A stretch of DNA of 64,000 nt from an uncultured Mobiluncus sp. (GTDB lineage Bacteria; Actinomycetota; Actinomycetes; Actinomycetales; Actinomycetaceae). The notes under the pieces are model-generated. The model was not told the origin of the DNA. It did not search any database and worked only from the letters and a program-made list of their open reading frames with translations. The stretch is taken from contig NZ_CAMUES010000007.1 of NCBI RefSeq assembly GCF_947087965.1, positions 81,100 to 145,099 on the forward strand, read 5' to 3'. A program made the position numbers and the translations under genes. Within the stretch, counting starts at the first letter, position 1. Every line of letters starts with the position of its first letter. This document shows positions 37,514 through 46,345 of the stretch, one piece after another.

Positions 37514-38809
37514 CTAATCCGAATAATTCTTGGGTACGGATGCCACCAGGGTGCCGTAGCGATACACCGAAAGCGGATAGAGATTCTCGTCTGTGACCAG
37601 CAAATCCGCCCGTTTGCCCGTTGCGATTTCGCCGATGTTGGTCTGACCCAAAATGCGAGCGCCCTGTACCGAGGCGCAGTACACCGCGTCGGTCAGCGGG
37701 ATTCCCGCGCCTTTCCAGGCGCGGCGCACGATGTCTACCAGGTGCCAGTTTGGATCTTCCTGGGCGGAGTTCGATTCGCCCAAGGGCATACCTGTGGCGG
37801 CGGTCGCGTTACTGACAAACACTACTGAATCGCGTCCGACCAGCTCAAACACGTTGCGCACGGCACTGAGATCCACGTGCTCACCGTCCGCAATCAGCTC
37901 CAGAATACAGCCGCCTCCGGCCGCGTCCGCCAGCAGTTCTAACATCGGGCCGGGGGTGCGATGATGGAAGGGCTGCATCCCGTTAAAGAAGTGAGTCACC
38001 ACATAGCGGGGGCAACGCAGCTTTTCCGAGGGCGTCAGCCCCAGCTTTTCCCGCGTCCAGGTCGCGGCTCCGCGCATAAACTCGGCGGAAGCGACCGTGT
38101 GCCCAAAGGCGGGAACCGCCCCGTTTTCAATCAAAACTTCCGCCACGGAACCGGAACCGATAGCGCGTTTGCCTTCCGGAGCCAGCGTCATCGACACTGT
38201 GTGTCCGCGAGTGGTAATCATGAGTTCGCGGGTCAGCGCCGGGTTTGGCGGCTGAACTTGTGCAAAATCTTGGGACCCCAGGACGGCACGAGCCCGTTCC
38301 TCGCGTTCCTTGGCGCTGAGCCCTTCGGTCGGGAGGGAATCAGCGGGGGAGTCTCCGGGGAGCATCCCGGTTACCCCCAACCGTCCCGACGCCAGGAACG
38401 GCCCTTCAAAGTGAATCCCGTCCAGTTCGCCCGCGTCACACAAATCGGCCATCATCTGACCCTGTCGGCGCAGGTCCTCCGGGGAAGCTGTCGAGAGTGA
38501 ACCGACCAGGGTGGTGGTGCCGTGTACCCGGTGCTCCCACACCGCGGTCATCATGGCTTCCACCGTGGTGGCGGTGGGGAAAGAGCTGCCCCCGCCCCCG
38601 TGGCAGTGGGTGTCGACCAGACCCGGCAAAATGTAGCGCCCGTCAGTCGGGGAAGGTGCGGCCACGACCTCGGCACCGTAACCTGCCGCCTGCGCTTGGG
38701 GCGCTTCTCCCATCCACACTATGGAGTCCCCGTCAATAATGACAGCTCCATCAACGATTATGGAAGACGGCGTGACGATGCGCCCGCGTACTGCAAAAGG
38801 TTCACTCAT
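37514..38809 (-). CDS. nagA: NagA-like N-acetylglucosamine-6-phosphate deacetylase, catalytic Asp replaced
   Basis: A 431-residue amidohydrolase-fold protein of the NagA family, which removes acetate from GlcNAc-6-phosphate in amino-sugar recycling. Metal and substrate blocks are present: DTHCHGGGG, HFEGPF, AFGHTVASAEF, THFFNGMQPFHHRTPG. The position of the general acid/base Asp, normally TDA in front of an xAAxGMPDG-like stretch, reads SNATAATGMPLG with Asn334. Either this protein is inactive on the usual substrate or it has shifted chemistry. The codon is AAC on the minus strand (bases 37808-37810), so it is not a marginal reading. Confidence 0.78.
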   Translation of the reverse strand: MSEPFAVRGRIVTPSSIIVDGAVIIDGDSIVWMGEAPQAQAAGYGAEVVAAPSPTDGRYILPGLVDTHCHGGGGSSFPTATTVEAMMTAVWEHRVHGTTTLVGSLSTASPEDLRRQGQMMADLCDAGELDGIHFEGPFLASGRLGVTGMLPGDSPADSLPTEGLSAKEREERARAVLGSQDFAQVQPPNPALTRELMITTRGHTVSMTLAPEGKRAIGSGSVAEVLIENGAVPAFGHTVASAEFMRGAATWTREKLGLTPSEKLRCPRYVVTHFFNGMQPFHHRTPGPMLELLADAAGGGCILELIADGEHVDLSAVRNVFELVGRDSVVFVSNATAATGMPLGESNSAQEDPNWHLVDIVRRAWKGAGIPLTDAVYCASVQGARILGQTNIGEIATGKRADLLVTDENLYPLSVYRYGTLVASVPKNYSD

Positions 38810-38995
38810 GTTCCGATTATCGCATTTTTGCGCTGTTCCAAAGTAATTTTTTCGCTCCCTAGTCGTGTCGGGCGCCTGCCGGGTGGCGACCGGTGCGGTC
38901 GGCTGACGCCGTGGACGCGAGGCCGGCAGTGCCGGGTTGGGGGCAACACTGTTCGGGTTTACCCGGTATTAGAGGAAATCCTTTAAGATAAAACC

Positions 38996-39772
38996 ATGCT
39001 GAACATGATTGCCCGCGACATTATCCCCGGACCGATTGGCCCTACGATGGTGCTGCTTCACGCTTTCCCGATGGATCACCGGATGTGGCTGCCGACCGCG
39101 GACCGCTTGGGTGGGGTGCCGCTGCTGATGGTGGATGCGCCCGGATTCGGCCAGACTCCGCCGATGATGGACACCCCCTCGCTGGACGCGTTTGCGGATG
39201 AAATCGTGGCAAACCTGGGCAAGTTCGGCATTGAACGCATTATTCCGGTCGGTAACTCGCTGGGCGGCTACGTGGCGCTCACCATTTTGGAACGTCACCC
39301 GGATGTCGTGGCCGGTCTGGGCTTGATTGGAACACGGGCGGACGCGGATACGGTCAGCGAAAAAGCCGACCGGTTCGAAAACCTCATCACCATGCTGGCC
39401 GGGGACCGCGCGAGCCTGCTGACCCCCCAGATTGAATCCCAGTTCACCGCCTCGACCCGCCGAGGGCGCCCGGAAGTCGTGTCCGAGGCCGTGCAATGGT
39501 CCGAGGAAGCCTCCAACGAAGGAATTTCCTGGGCACAACGGGCTATGGCGGCGCGCCCGGACCAGATGGCGCTGCTGGAAAATTTTGACAAACCCGTCCT
39601 GGTCATGCGTGGCGAGGAGGACCCGGTCATTTCCCCCGAGCGTGCCGCCGCGATGGCTCAGGCCGCCCATACCGAGGTCGTCGAGGTCCACGAAACCTCG
39701 CACTTGGTACCGATTGAAAATCCCGGGGCCGTCTCGCGCCGCCTGATGGCGCTGTATCCCCAATGCATGTAG
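38996..39772 (+). CDS. Alpha/beta-fold hydrolase
   Basis: A 258-residue serine hydrolase. It has the oxyanion region LLHAFPMDHRMW, nucleophile elbow GNSLGG, acid in MRGEEDPVIS and catalytic His in TSHLVPIENP. Members of this family hydrolyse esters or related small molecules; the substrate cannot be told. TAAGAT lies 6 bases before the ATG without a Shine-Dalgarno, consistent with a leaderless message. It is convergent with the lipoprotein gene. Confidence 0.85.
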   Translation: MLNMIARDIIPGPIGPTMVLLHAFPMDHRMWLPTADRLGGVPLLMVDAPGFGQTPPMMDTPSLDAFADEIVANLGKFGIERIIPVGNSLGGYVALTILERHPDVVAGLGLIGTRADADTVSEKADRFENLITMLAGDRASLLTPQIESQFTASTRRGRPEVVSEAVQWSEEASNEGISWAQRAMAARPDQMALLENFDKPVLVMRGEEDPVISPERAAAMAQAAHTEVVEVHETSHLVPIENPGAVSRRLMALYPQCM

Positions 39773-39853
39773 GCCGCGCGAAACCCCTCTAGCCTGCGGA
39801 AACACCCTTGTGAACGCTATCGGTAGTGTAACTCGAAACGCGACCGCAACGCC

Positions 39854-40840
39854 CTAGTCCGCGCTCATCGACGTGACGGCATCGGAGGCGCCCAGAACCG
39901 AAATCTTTTGGTTCTGGCTGGCTTTGTTCGGCAGGTTGAATAGCACCACGACCGTGTGCGTTTCGGTCAGGGTCGATGCCGCAGCTGTTTTCCCGGTGTA
40001 AGCCTGAGCCAGGGGCGAGAGCTGGAGTTTCCGGGGAGATTTCATGGTCAAGTCGTAGTTCAGAGCGGCCATTACCAAGGCTCCGCCGTCCGTAGTACCC
40101 AGGGCGATGTAGCCGTCAGTGCCCGGCCGCGCGGTCATAGTGACTTCCAAACCGCGGCTTTGCTGGGCGAGGGCGGAATAGTCCGTGCGCCGCTGGGCGA
40201 AAGTTGCGGCAAAAGAATCAATCGCGGTGTCAAAAACGTCCTTGGCGTTGTTGGGGTCGTTGAGGAAGTCCGCGTAAGTTTTCGCCAAAGCTCCCGGCGG
40301 AACCACAAAGTCTTTGGAATCCGCCTGGGGCGTGGGCGAGCCGACTTCGGGCTTGAAAGTCGCGGGGAAGCTGGCCTTGGGGAACAGTTTCGTGTAGCCC
40401 CACACCGCGTAGTTGGCGCGCGGCGAGGACTGGACGAAACCGAACACGTAGAGCGGCTGACCTTCGACCGTGGGCGAAACCGTGTAGGCGTAGCGCGGCC
40501 AATCCGTAGCCTGCTGCACCACTGTGACCTGCGGATTCGCCAGGGGAAGCGCTCCCAGGTTGGCGCCGCGAGTCGTGTTCGTCATCAGGTATTCTCCGTT
40601 GCGCATACCCAGGGCCGGGTTCGTAAAACGGCTGGTCAGCTGCTGCCAGTCGCGAGCGCCGTCCCCAGCTTGAGCCACGGCGTTGGCCTCGGTGGTGACT
40701 GCGGTGAAGCGTTGCTGGTCAATAGCGGGCGGTTCGTTGCCGCCGTTGGGGGAGGTCACGAGGGTGGGGGTGTAGGCACAAGCGCTCAGGGCCAGGGCGG
40801 TCGCTCCGGCCGCAAGGAGGGTCGTCAGCTTATTCGTCAT
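39854..40840 (-). CDS. Predicted lipoprotein of unknown function
   Basis: A 328-residue secreted protein. The N-terminus MTNKLTTLLAAGATALALSAC is a lipoprotein signal with lipobox LSAC, so the mature protein starts at a diacylglyceryl-Cys near residue 21. The rest is soluble and mixed alpha/beta, with no family I recognise. The ATG at 40840 follows GGAGGCCTCCC; the longer frame upstream lies inside the partner gene. It overlaps the upstream membrane protein gene by 11 bases, so the pair is co-expressed and probably acts together at the cell surface. Confidence 0.75.
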   Translation of the reverse strand: MTNKLTTLLAAGATALALSACAYTPTLVTSPNGGNEPPAIDQQRFTAVTTEANAVAQAGDGARDWQQLTSRFTNPALGMRNGEYLMTNTTRGANLGALPLANPQVTVVQQATDWPRYAYTVSPTVEGQPLYVFGFVQSSPRANYAVWGYTKLFPKASFPATFKPEVGSPTPQADSKDFVVPPGALAKTYADFLNDPNNAKDVFDTAIDSFAATFAQRRTDYSALAQQSRGLEVTMTARPGTDGYIALGTTDGGALVMAALNYDLTMKSPRKLQLSPLAQAYTGKTAAASTLTETHTVVVLFNLPNKASQNQKISVLGASDAVTSMSAD

Positions 40841-41771
40841 GGGAGGCCTCCGTTTCGGGGTCTGTCGCATCGTTATTCTCCGGTTGGCGCCGCCATTTTC
40901 TGGTTCGTTTAGGCTGGTCATCAGCTTCTTCAGCCATGCGCAATGAGCGGCGCGTGGGATGGACTGCCGGAATGACGCCGGTGTCCGTGGGAGCGTCGCC
41001 GGCGACCGCGGAGGTGACCTGACTGGCGAGCTGTCGTGCCTGATCCTTTTCCAACGTATCCAAACGTTTGGCACGCGAACGCCGTTCGGACAGCACCAGC
41101 AAAGCCAGATAAGTCCCGATAGCTCCAGCGGCGATAATCCCCACGATGGTCATGAGGATAGCCGAGATGCTGGAGGGCTCATTTTTCAGTTTCCACTTCA
41201 GTTCCAGCTGCGGTCCCGCCGCTTTGTCCGGGGGATTGACCACGAAAGCGACCGCGCTCCAGCGGTTATCACTCAGCTGCCAGTTCAGAGAGGCGTGACC
41301 GGTGCCATGAGCGCTTTGTTTCCAGATGTCTAAGGACGTTAGATCCGCTGCATCGTTTTGGGCGGGGGACGCCAACTGTTGCAAACCGCCTGGCAAAGTT
41401 TGTTCGCCAGGAGCAGAATTAGTTTTTTTCGCCGCGACGCTGTGGGAGGTGAGCAGATTATCGGCTTTGAAACCGGTCAGTTCCAAGTGATTGACCGATT
41501 TGGCAAAAGCCATGGCGTCTGTGGTCAGGGCGATTCCTAAAAAGACTTCTTGTTTTGCCGGCCCGGTAGCGCGAATCGTGACCTTTTCCCCGGTGGATTC
41601 CAACAGATTCTCTCCCGTCAGGACGATTGCCGACTTGGTCGGTTCGCTGTGAAACGCCACGTTGGCGCTGGGGCGCAGGAAAGTCAGGCGAGACATTCCA
41701 ATAAAGGCCACCAAAAGTGAGACAATCAGCAGGGCCATGCTGAGATAGCGGGTGGTGCGATTCGATGACAT
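40830..41771 (-). CDS. Bitopic membrane protein of unknown function
   Basis: A 313-residue protein with a helix at about 10-28, an extracytoplasmic beta-rich domain to about 195, and a second helix at about 200-225 (ISAILMTIVGIIAAGAIGTYLALLVL). A charged cytoplasmic tail rich in Arg, Lys, Asp and Glu ends it. No family is recognised. It precedes the lipoprotein gene with an 11-base overlap. It is divergent from the DivIVA-like gene, so a role in envelope growth is possible but unproven. Confidence 0.7.
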   Translation of the reverse strand: MSSNRTTRYLSMALLIVSLLVAFIGMSRLTFLRPSANVAFHSEPTKSAIVLTGENLLESTGEKVTIRATGPAKQEVFLGIALTTDAMAFAKSVNHLELTGFKADNLLTSHSVAAKKTNSAPGEQTLPGGLQQLASPAQNDAADLTSLDIWKQSAHGTGHASLNWQLSDNRWSAVAFVVNPPDKAAGPQLELKWKLKNEPSSISAILMTIVGIIAAGAIGTYLALLVLSERRSRAKRLDTLEKDQARQLASQVTSAVAGDAPTDTGVIPAVHPTRRSLRMAEEADDQPKRTRKWRRQPENNDATDPETEASHDE

Positions 41772-41893
41772 GGGTCTCCTTGAGAATTTTGGAACCGGCT
41801 ACCATTTACTTTAGCGAGATTGGCGGTCCACAGCGACTTAGCCATGTCATAAAGGTTCGTGTAAATGGTTAATCAGAGATTTTTTCGTTATAG

Positions 41894-41917
41894 ACTTAGG
41901 ATATCGTTATACTAAGT
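41894..41917. promoter_or_regulatory. Promoter with inverted repeat upstream of the DivIVA-like gene
   Basis: ACTTAG (41894-41899) and CTAAGT (41912-41917) form an inverted repeat that overlaps a TATACT -10 element (41908-41913). A regulator bound here would block the promoter. The -35 region (TCGTTA, 41885-41890) is weak. The start codon is at 41972. Confidence 0.45.
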
Positions 41918-41971
41918 TTGGCGGGGCAGGTTAATTTGCCCGTTGGTTGACGTCTTTAGGAGGACTCACAA

Positions 41972-43303
41972 GTGACCGAAGAGCAGACAGATTTTCCAAT
42001 CGTGATGCGCGGGTACGACCGCGTTCAGGTTGACCTGCAGATTCAAACTTTAATGACGGCTTTGGCTGAGGCACGCCGTGAGGTAGAAACCCTTGACGCG
42101 CGTAACGCCACCCTGGCAGGGGATTTGGGCGAAGCTCAGCGCCGTCTAAAGGAAAGCGACAAGTCGAGTTATACCGGTCTGGGCGAACGCATCGAACAGT
42201 TGCTGCGTTCGGCTGAGGAACAGTCCACCACCGTTATTAATAAGGCGAACGCTGACGCGGAATCCTTGCTGGAAAAGACCCGTTCTAACACTCAACGTCT
42301 GACTCAGCGCGCCGAAGCCGAAGCGGCTTCCATGCTGGCTGAGGCTCGTCGCGAAGCCGAGGAACGCACCACCCAGGCGGAAACCGAAGCGGAAACCGTG
42401 CTCACCAACGCGCAGCACCGCGCTGATGAACTGGTCGCCGCGGCGGAACGTGAAGCGGCCTCGCTGCGCGCCGAAGTGAACACTCAGGTCAACGACCTGC
42501 GCGCCACTGCTGACCGCGAAACCGAGTTGCAGCGCGCCCAAGCTGAAAAGGATTACGTAGAAGCCCGGGTTAAGGCTGAACAGGAAACCACGGCTCTGCG
42601 CAACGAAGCTGCAACCGAAATTCAGGAACTGCGCGAAACCGCTACTGCCGAAGCCACTCAGGTGCGCGAACAGGCTCAGCAAATGGCCGAGAAGCTGCTG
42701 GCGGAAACCCGCGCCGAAGCCGACAAGATTATCTCTAACGCTCGCGCCGAAGCCGAGCGTCTGCGTGCCGAATCCGAACAGGCTCGCCAGGACACCGAAA
42801 CTGAGATTGCTTCCGCGCGTGCGGCCGCTCGTGAAGCTGACGCACAGGCTCACGAACAGGCTCGGGCTGAAACCTCCGCGATGGTCGCCACCGCGAAGGC
42901 TCAGGTTGCTGACGCTGAGAAGCACCTCGGCGAGACCTTGCAGCGTGCCGAGCGCCTGCTGACTGATACCGACGCCGTGGTGCGTCGCCGTCAAGAGGAT
43001 GCCCGCCGTACCGCCGAGGCCACCATTTCAGCTGCGGAAGTCGAAGCGCAGCAGCTGCGTGAAGCGGCTCGTGCCGAAGCTCAAGCCGAACGTGCCGCCG
43101 CCCAGCGCACGGTCGAAAAGCTGGAACGTCAGCGCGAATCCGTGGCGGCCTACCTCGACGAAATGCGTGGCCTGCTGGGGTCGCGTGCCGCCGATGCCAT
43201 CTCTGGCCTGCAGGCTTTGGAAGAGGACGAAGAAACCCGCGAACCGGTAGAGTTGCCGGCCGATGTGGATGCTTACGCCCTGCCGGAAGAAGCCAGCGAA
43301 TAA
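41972..43303 (+). CDS. DivIVA-like coiled-coil protein
   Basis: A 443-residue protein. The N-terminus (FPIVMRGYDRVQVDLQIQTL) matches the DivIVA/Wag31 lipid-binding start, where Phe and the RGYD-QVD pattern are typical. A nearly continuous Ala/Glu/Arg coiled coil runs from about 35 to 400, with repeating RAEAE units, and ends in an acidic tail. Such proteins scaffold polar growth or division and, when very long, act like Scy/FilP filaments. It is larger than Wag31 (about 260-300 residues), so it is a paralogue or elongated form. GTG start with TTAGGAGGAC in front. Confidence 0.82.
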   Translation: MTEEQTDFPIVMRGYDRVQVDLQIQTLMTALAEARREVETLDARNATLAGDLGEAQRRLKESDKSSYTGLGERIEQLLRSAEEQSTTVINKANADAESLLEKTRSNTQRLTQRAEAEAASMLAEARREAEERTTQAETEAETVLTNAQHRADELVAAAEREAASLRAEVNTQVNDLRATADRETELQRAQAEKDYVEARVKAEQETTALRNEAATEIQELRETATAEATQVREQAQQMAEKLLAETRAEADKIISNARAEAERLRAESEQARQDTETEIASARAAAREADAQAHEQARAETSAMVATAKAQVADAEKHLGETLQRAERLLTDTDAVVRRRQEDARRTAEATISAAEVEAQQLREAARAEAQAERAAAQRTVEKLERQRESVAAYLDEMRGLLGSRAADAISGLQALEEDEETREPVELPADVDAYALPEEASE

Positions 43304-43324
43304 CCTTTTTTCATGACACCCCCA

Positions 43325-43363
43325 AGTTTTGGCGGTCCTGCGGGGCCGCCAAAACTAAATTTT
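43325..43363 (+). terminator. Intrinsic terminator after the DivIVA-like gene
   Basis: AGTTTTGGCGG (43325-43335) pairs with CCGCCAAAACT (43346-43356), with further pairing inside the loop. A run of T follows at 43359-43363. Confidence 0.85.
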
Positions 43364-43410
43364 TAGCACATTTTTACCTAAAAGCTACGACCACCACGTA
43401 GGATGGTACT

Positions 43411-46032
43411 GTGAAAGCAATACGAAGATTTACTGTTCGCTCTGTCCTTCCCGAAAATTTGAAGCCAATTGGTACCTTGGCTCAAAATCTGCGCTGGTCC
43501 TGGCACCGGCCTTCCCGCGATTTCTTCGCGTCCTTAGATCCGCAAGTATGGGAGGAAGTCGGCCACGACCCGGCGGCTTTCCTCGGTTCGGTATCCGTCC
43601 AGAAACTGGACGAGCTCTCGGCGAACCCGGATATCGTGAACCAGGCCGAGGCTTTGGAACGCGACCTGGGCGATTATCTGGAAAAGCCCCAGTGGTTCCA
43701 GTCCCAGTTCAACAATGCCGATAAGCCCAGCGCGATTGGGTATTTCTCGGCTGAATTCGGCGTGACGGCCGTTTTGCCCCAGTACTCCGGCGGCCTGGGG
43801 ATTTTGGCTGGCGACCACCTGAAGTCCGCCTCTGACCTGGGCGTTCCGATTATTGGCGTGGGCCTGCTCTACCAGGCCGGCTACTTCCGTCAATCTCTGA
43901 CCCGCGAAGGCTGGCAGCGCGAATCCTACCCGGTCATCGACCCGGATAACATGCCGCTGACCCTGTTACGTGAAGACGACGGCACCCCCGCGCTGGTGGA
44001 AGTGCCTTTGCCCGACCACCGCACCCTGTATGCCCAAGTGTGGGTCGCAAAAGTCGGTCGCATCGCCCTGCTGATGATGGACTCTGATGTGGCCAAGAAC
44101 GATGAGGCCGCCCGCCTGGTGACCGACCGCCTCTACGGTGGGTCAAAAGATCACCGGATGGAACAGGAACTGTTGCTCGGCGTGGGCGGGGTGAAAGCCC
44201 TGCGCGCCTACAGCCGCTTGACAGGCGCGCCGACCCCCGAGGTCTATCACTGCAACGAAGGCCACGCCGGATTCATGGCGGTGGAACGTATCCGCGAGCT
44301 GATGACCGGTGAGGAACACCTCGACTTCGGCACGGCTATCGAAGCGGTGCGTTCCGGCACGCTATTCACCACTCACACGCCGGTTCCTGCCGGTATCGAC
44401 CGTTTCGACCGGTCCTTGGTGCAACGTTACCTGGCGCCAATCGAGATTCCCGGCGTGACGACCGACCAGCTGCTGGCTCTCGGTGCGGAAACGTACGAGG
44501 GCGGGGATCCCAACGTATTCAACATGGCGGTTTTAGGCTTGCGCATGGCGCGGATGGCCAACGGTGTGGCCCAGCTGCACGGCAAAGTTTCGCGCGGCAT
44601 GTTCCACCAGCTATGGCCTGGATTTGATGTCTCCGAGGTGCCCATCACCTCTATCACCAACGGTGTACACGGCCCGACCTGGACTGATGGCCGTTTGGCG
44701 CAGTTGGCTCGCGGACACCAGGATCCCGGCGAGCACGTCAACACCTACCGGTGGGTGCGCCCGCCCGAGGAAGGCGGCGTCAGCGATGAGGAACTCTGGG
44801 AACTGCGTCGTGAACTGCGCGAACAGCTGGTTCTCGATGCTCGCCGGCGGGTGCGCGAATCCTGGCTGGAACGCGGAGCATCCCCGGCCGAGCTGGATTG
44901 GACGAACAAAATCCTCGATCCTGACGTCTTGACCATTGGTTTTGCTCGCCGCGTGCCGACTTACAAGCGTCTGACGCTGATGATTAATAACCCGGAGCGT
45001 TTGGCGGCCATTTTGACGAACAAGGAACGTCCGGTGCAAATCATCGTGGCTGGGAAATCCCACCCGGACGATGAACAGGGCGTCAGCCTGATTCAACGTC
45101 TGGTGGCGTTCGCTGACCAGTATGATGTGCGTGACCGCATCGCTTTCCTGCCCAACTACGACATGGACATGGCCCAAACCCTGATGCCCGGCGTGGACGT
45201 GTGGCTGAACAACCCGCTGCGCCCCTTGGAGGCCTCCGGTACTTCCGGCATGAAGTGCGCCATCAACGGCGCTTTGAACCTGTCCATCCTGGACGGCTGG
45301 TGGGACGAAATGTATGACGGCCGCAACGGCTGGGCCATCCCCACTGCTGACGGGGTCGATGACCCGGAGCGCCGCGATGCTATCGAGGCCGAGGGACTGT
45401 ATAACCTCATCGAGAACACCGTCGCCCCGCGCTTCTACGATCGAGACGCGAACGGGATTCCGCGCAACTGGATGGAAATGGTGCGCCACACGCTGGCGAC
45501 CTTGGGCCCGCGTGTGCAGGCGCAGCGCATGGTCAGCGAGTACGTAGAAAACCTCTACACCCCGATTGCTGCTTCCAGTCGGGTGCTGAACAGCACTGGT
45601 CATCAAGAGGCTCGTGAACTGGCGGCTTACAAGGCGCGGGTGCGTTCTGGCTGGAATCAAGTCGCGGTAAAGCATGTCGCCTCCAAGGTTGGCGACGTGG
45701 CGACCGTGGGGGATAGCGCCTCGTTCTTTGCTGATGTCCAGTTGGGGAACCTGCGTCCCGAAGACGTCGAGGTGCAGCTGCTGCTGGGTCGCGTGACTTC
45801 CAGCGACGACTTGTCTGGCTTTGAGGTCCTGGCGATGCAGGCGGAACGCGAAGAAAACGGCGTGGTGTCCTACCGCGTCGAGACGCGTTTGAACAGCGCC
45901 GGCCCGCTGGGTTACCAAATTCGCGTGGTGCCGAACCATCCGCTGATGGCCGGTTACACCGAACTGGGCCTGGTGACCAACGCCGAGCGTGCCGCCGATA
46001 ACCCGGAGACTCACTACTTCTTCGGCAGCTAA
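43411..46032 (+). CDS. glgP: Alpha-glucan phosphorylase
   Basis: An 873-residue GT35 enzyme that phosphorolyses alpha-1,4-glucans to glucose-1-phosphate with pyridoxal phosphate. It is of the actinobacterial type with an N-terminal LPENLKPIGTLAQNLRWSW domain. The active-site region NPLRPLEASGTSGMKCAING and the VYHCNEGHAGF block are clear. The GTG start lies 6 bases after TAGGAT, suggesting a leaderless message. It is followed by a strong terminator. It works on the same polymer as GlgE and GlgB encoded downstream. Confidence 0.94.
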   Translation: MKAIRRFTVRSVLPENLKPIGTLAQNLRWSWHRPSRDFFASLDPQVWEEVGHDPAAFLGSVSVQKLDELSANPDIVNQAEALERDLGDYLEKPQWFQSQFNNADKPSAIGYFSAEFGVTAVLPQYSGGLGILAGDHLKSASDLGVPIIGVGLLYQAGYFRQSLTREGWQRESYPVIDPDNMPLTLLREDDGTPALVEVPLPDHRTLYAQVWVAKVGRIALLMMDSDVAKNDEAARLVTDRLYGGSKDHRMEQELLLGVGGVKALRAYSRLTGAPTPEVYHCNEGHAGFMAVERIRELMTGEEHLDFGTAIEAVRSGTLFTTHTPVPAGIDRFDRSLVQRYLAPIEIPGVTTDQLLALGAETYEGGDPNVFNMAVLGLRMARMANGVAQLHGKVSRGMFHQLWPGFDVSEVPITSITNGVHGPTWTDGRLAQLARGHQDPGEHVNTYRWVRPPEEGGVSDEELWELRRELREQLVLDARRRVRESWLERGASPAELDWTNKILDPDVLTIGFARRVPTYKRLTLMINNPERLAAILTNKERPVQIIVAGKSHPDDEQGVSLIQRLVAFADQYDVRDRIAFLPNYDMDMAQTLMPGVDVWLNNPLRPLEASGTSGMKCAINGALNLSILDGWWDEMYDGRNGWAIPTADGVDDPERRDAIEAEGLYNLIENTVAPRFYDRDANGIPRNWMEMVRHTLATLGPRVQAQRMVSEYVENLYTPIAASSRVLNSTGHQEARELAAYKARVRSGWNQVAVKHVASKVGDVATVGDSASFFADVQLGNLRPEDVEVQLLLGRVTSSDDLSGFEVLAMQAEREENGVVSYRVETRLNSAGPLGYQIRVVPNHPLMAGYTELGLVTNAERAADNPETHYFFGS

Positions 46033-46057
46033 GTTCGTTGGGTTTTGCCCGCTTTTG

Positions 46058-46094
46058 GCCCGGTCGGCTGGGATTCCAGCCGGCCGGGCTTTTT
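46058..46094 (+). terminator. Intrinsic terminator after glgP
   Basis: A 14-bp G/C-rich stem (46058-46071 with 46076-46089, one T-G pair), loop GATT, then five T's ending at 46094. Confidence 0.9.
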
Positions 46095-46160
46095 CTATGG
46101 CTGCAGGCGTTTTCCGCCGCTGTTTGTCGGCGGGCTGCTCGCCGGGGTGTTCCTAAAGGT

Positions 46161-46210
46161 GGAAAATAGCCGGGTAGCTGCCATTATTGGCAGCTACCCG
46201 GCTATTTTCC
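46161..46210. repeat. Dispersed palindromic repeat, copy 2 (perfect stem)
   Basis: A perfect 23-bp stem (46161-46183 with 46188-46210) around TTAT. It shares the leading TCCTAAAGGTGG and the trailing CCCCTTATAA with other copies. It lies in the 313-base gap between glgP and the TetR gene, which otherwise holds only the glgP terminator and a short CCTGAT/ATCAGG inverted repeat near 46232-46264. Confidence 0.85.
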
Positions 46211-46345
46211 CCTTATAATCCACGCACACCCTGATATCGAGGGATTTTTCGCGAAAATCAGGCCAGTCGGCGCGGCAATGGAACGAACGGTCAAAAATTC
46301 GCCATACTGTCAGTTAGATGGATTGATTCGCGGAAAGGACCGGCG

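Noticed and set aside
44611..46014. A 467-codon frame antisense to glgP, and one of 469 codons antisense to glgE (50288-51697)
   Set aside because: The same effect of codon bias; the sense strands encode complete, recognisable enzymes.
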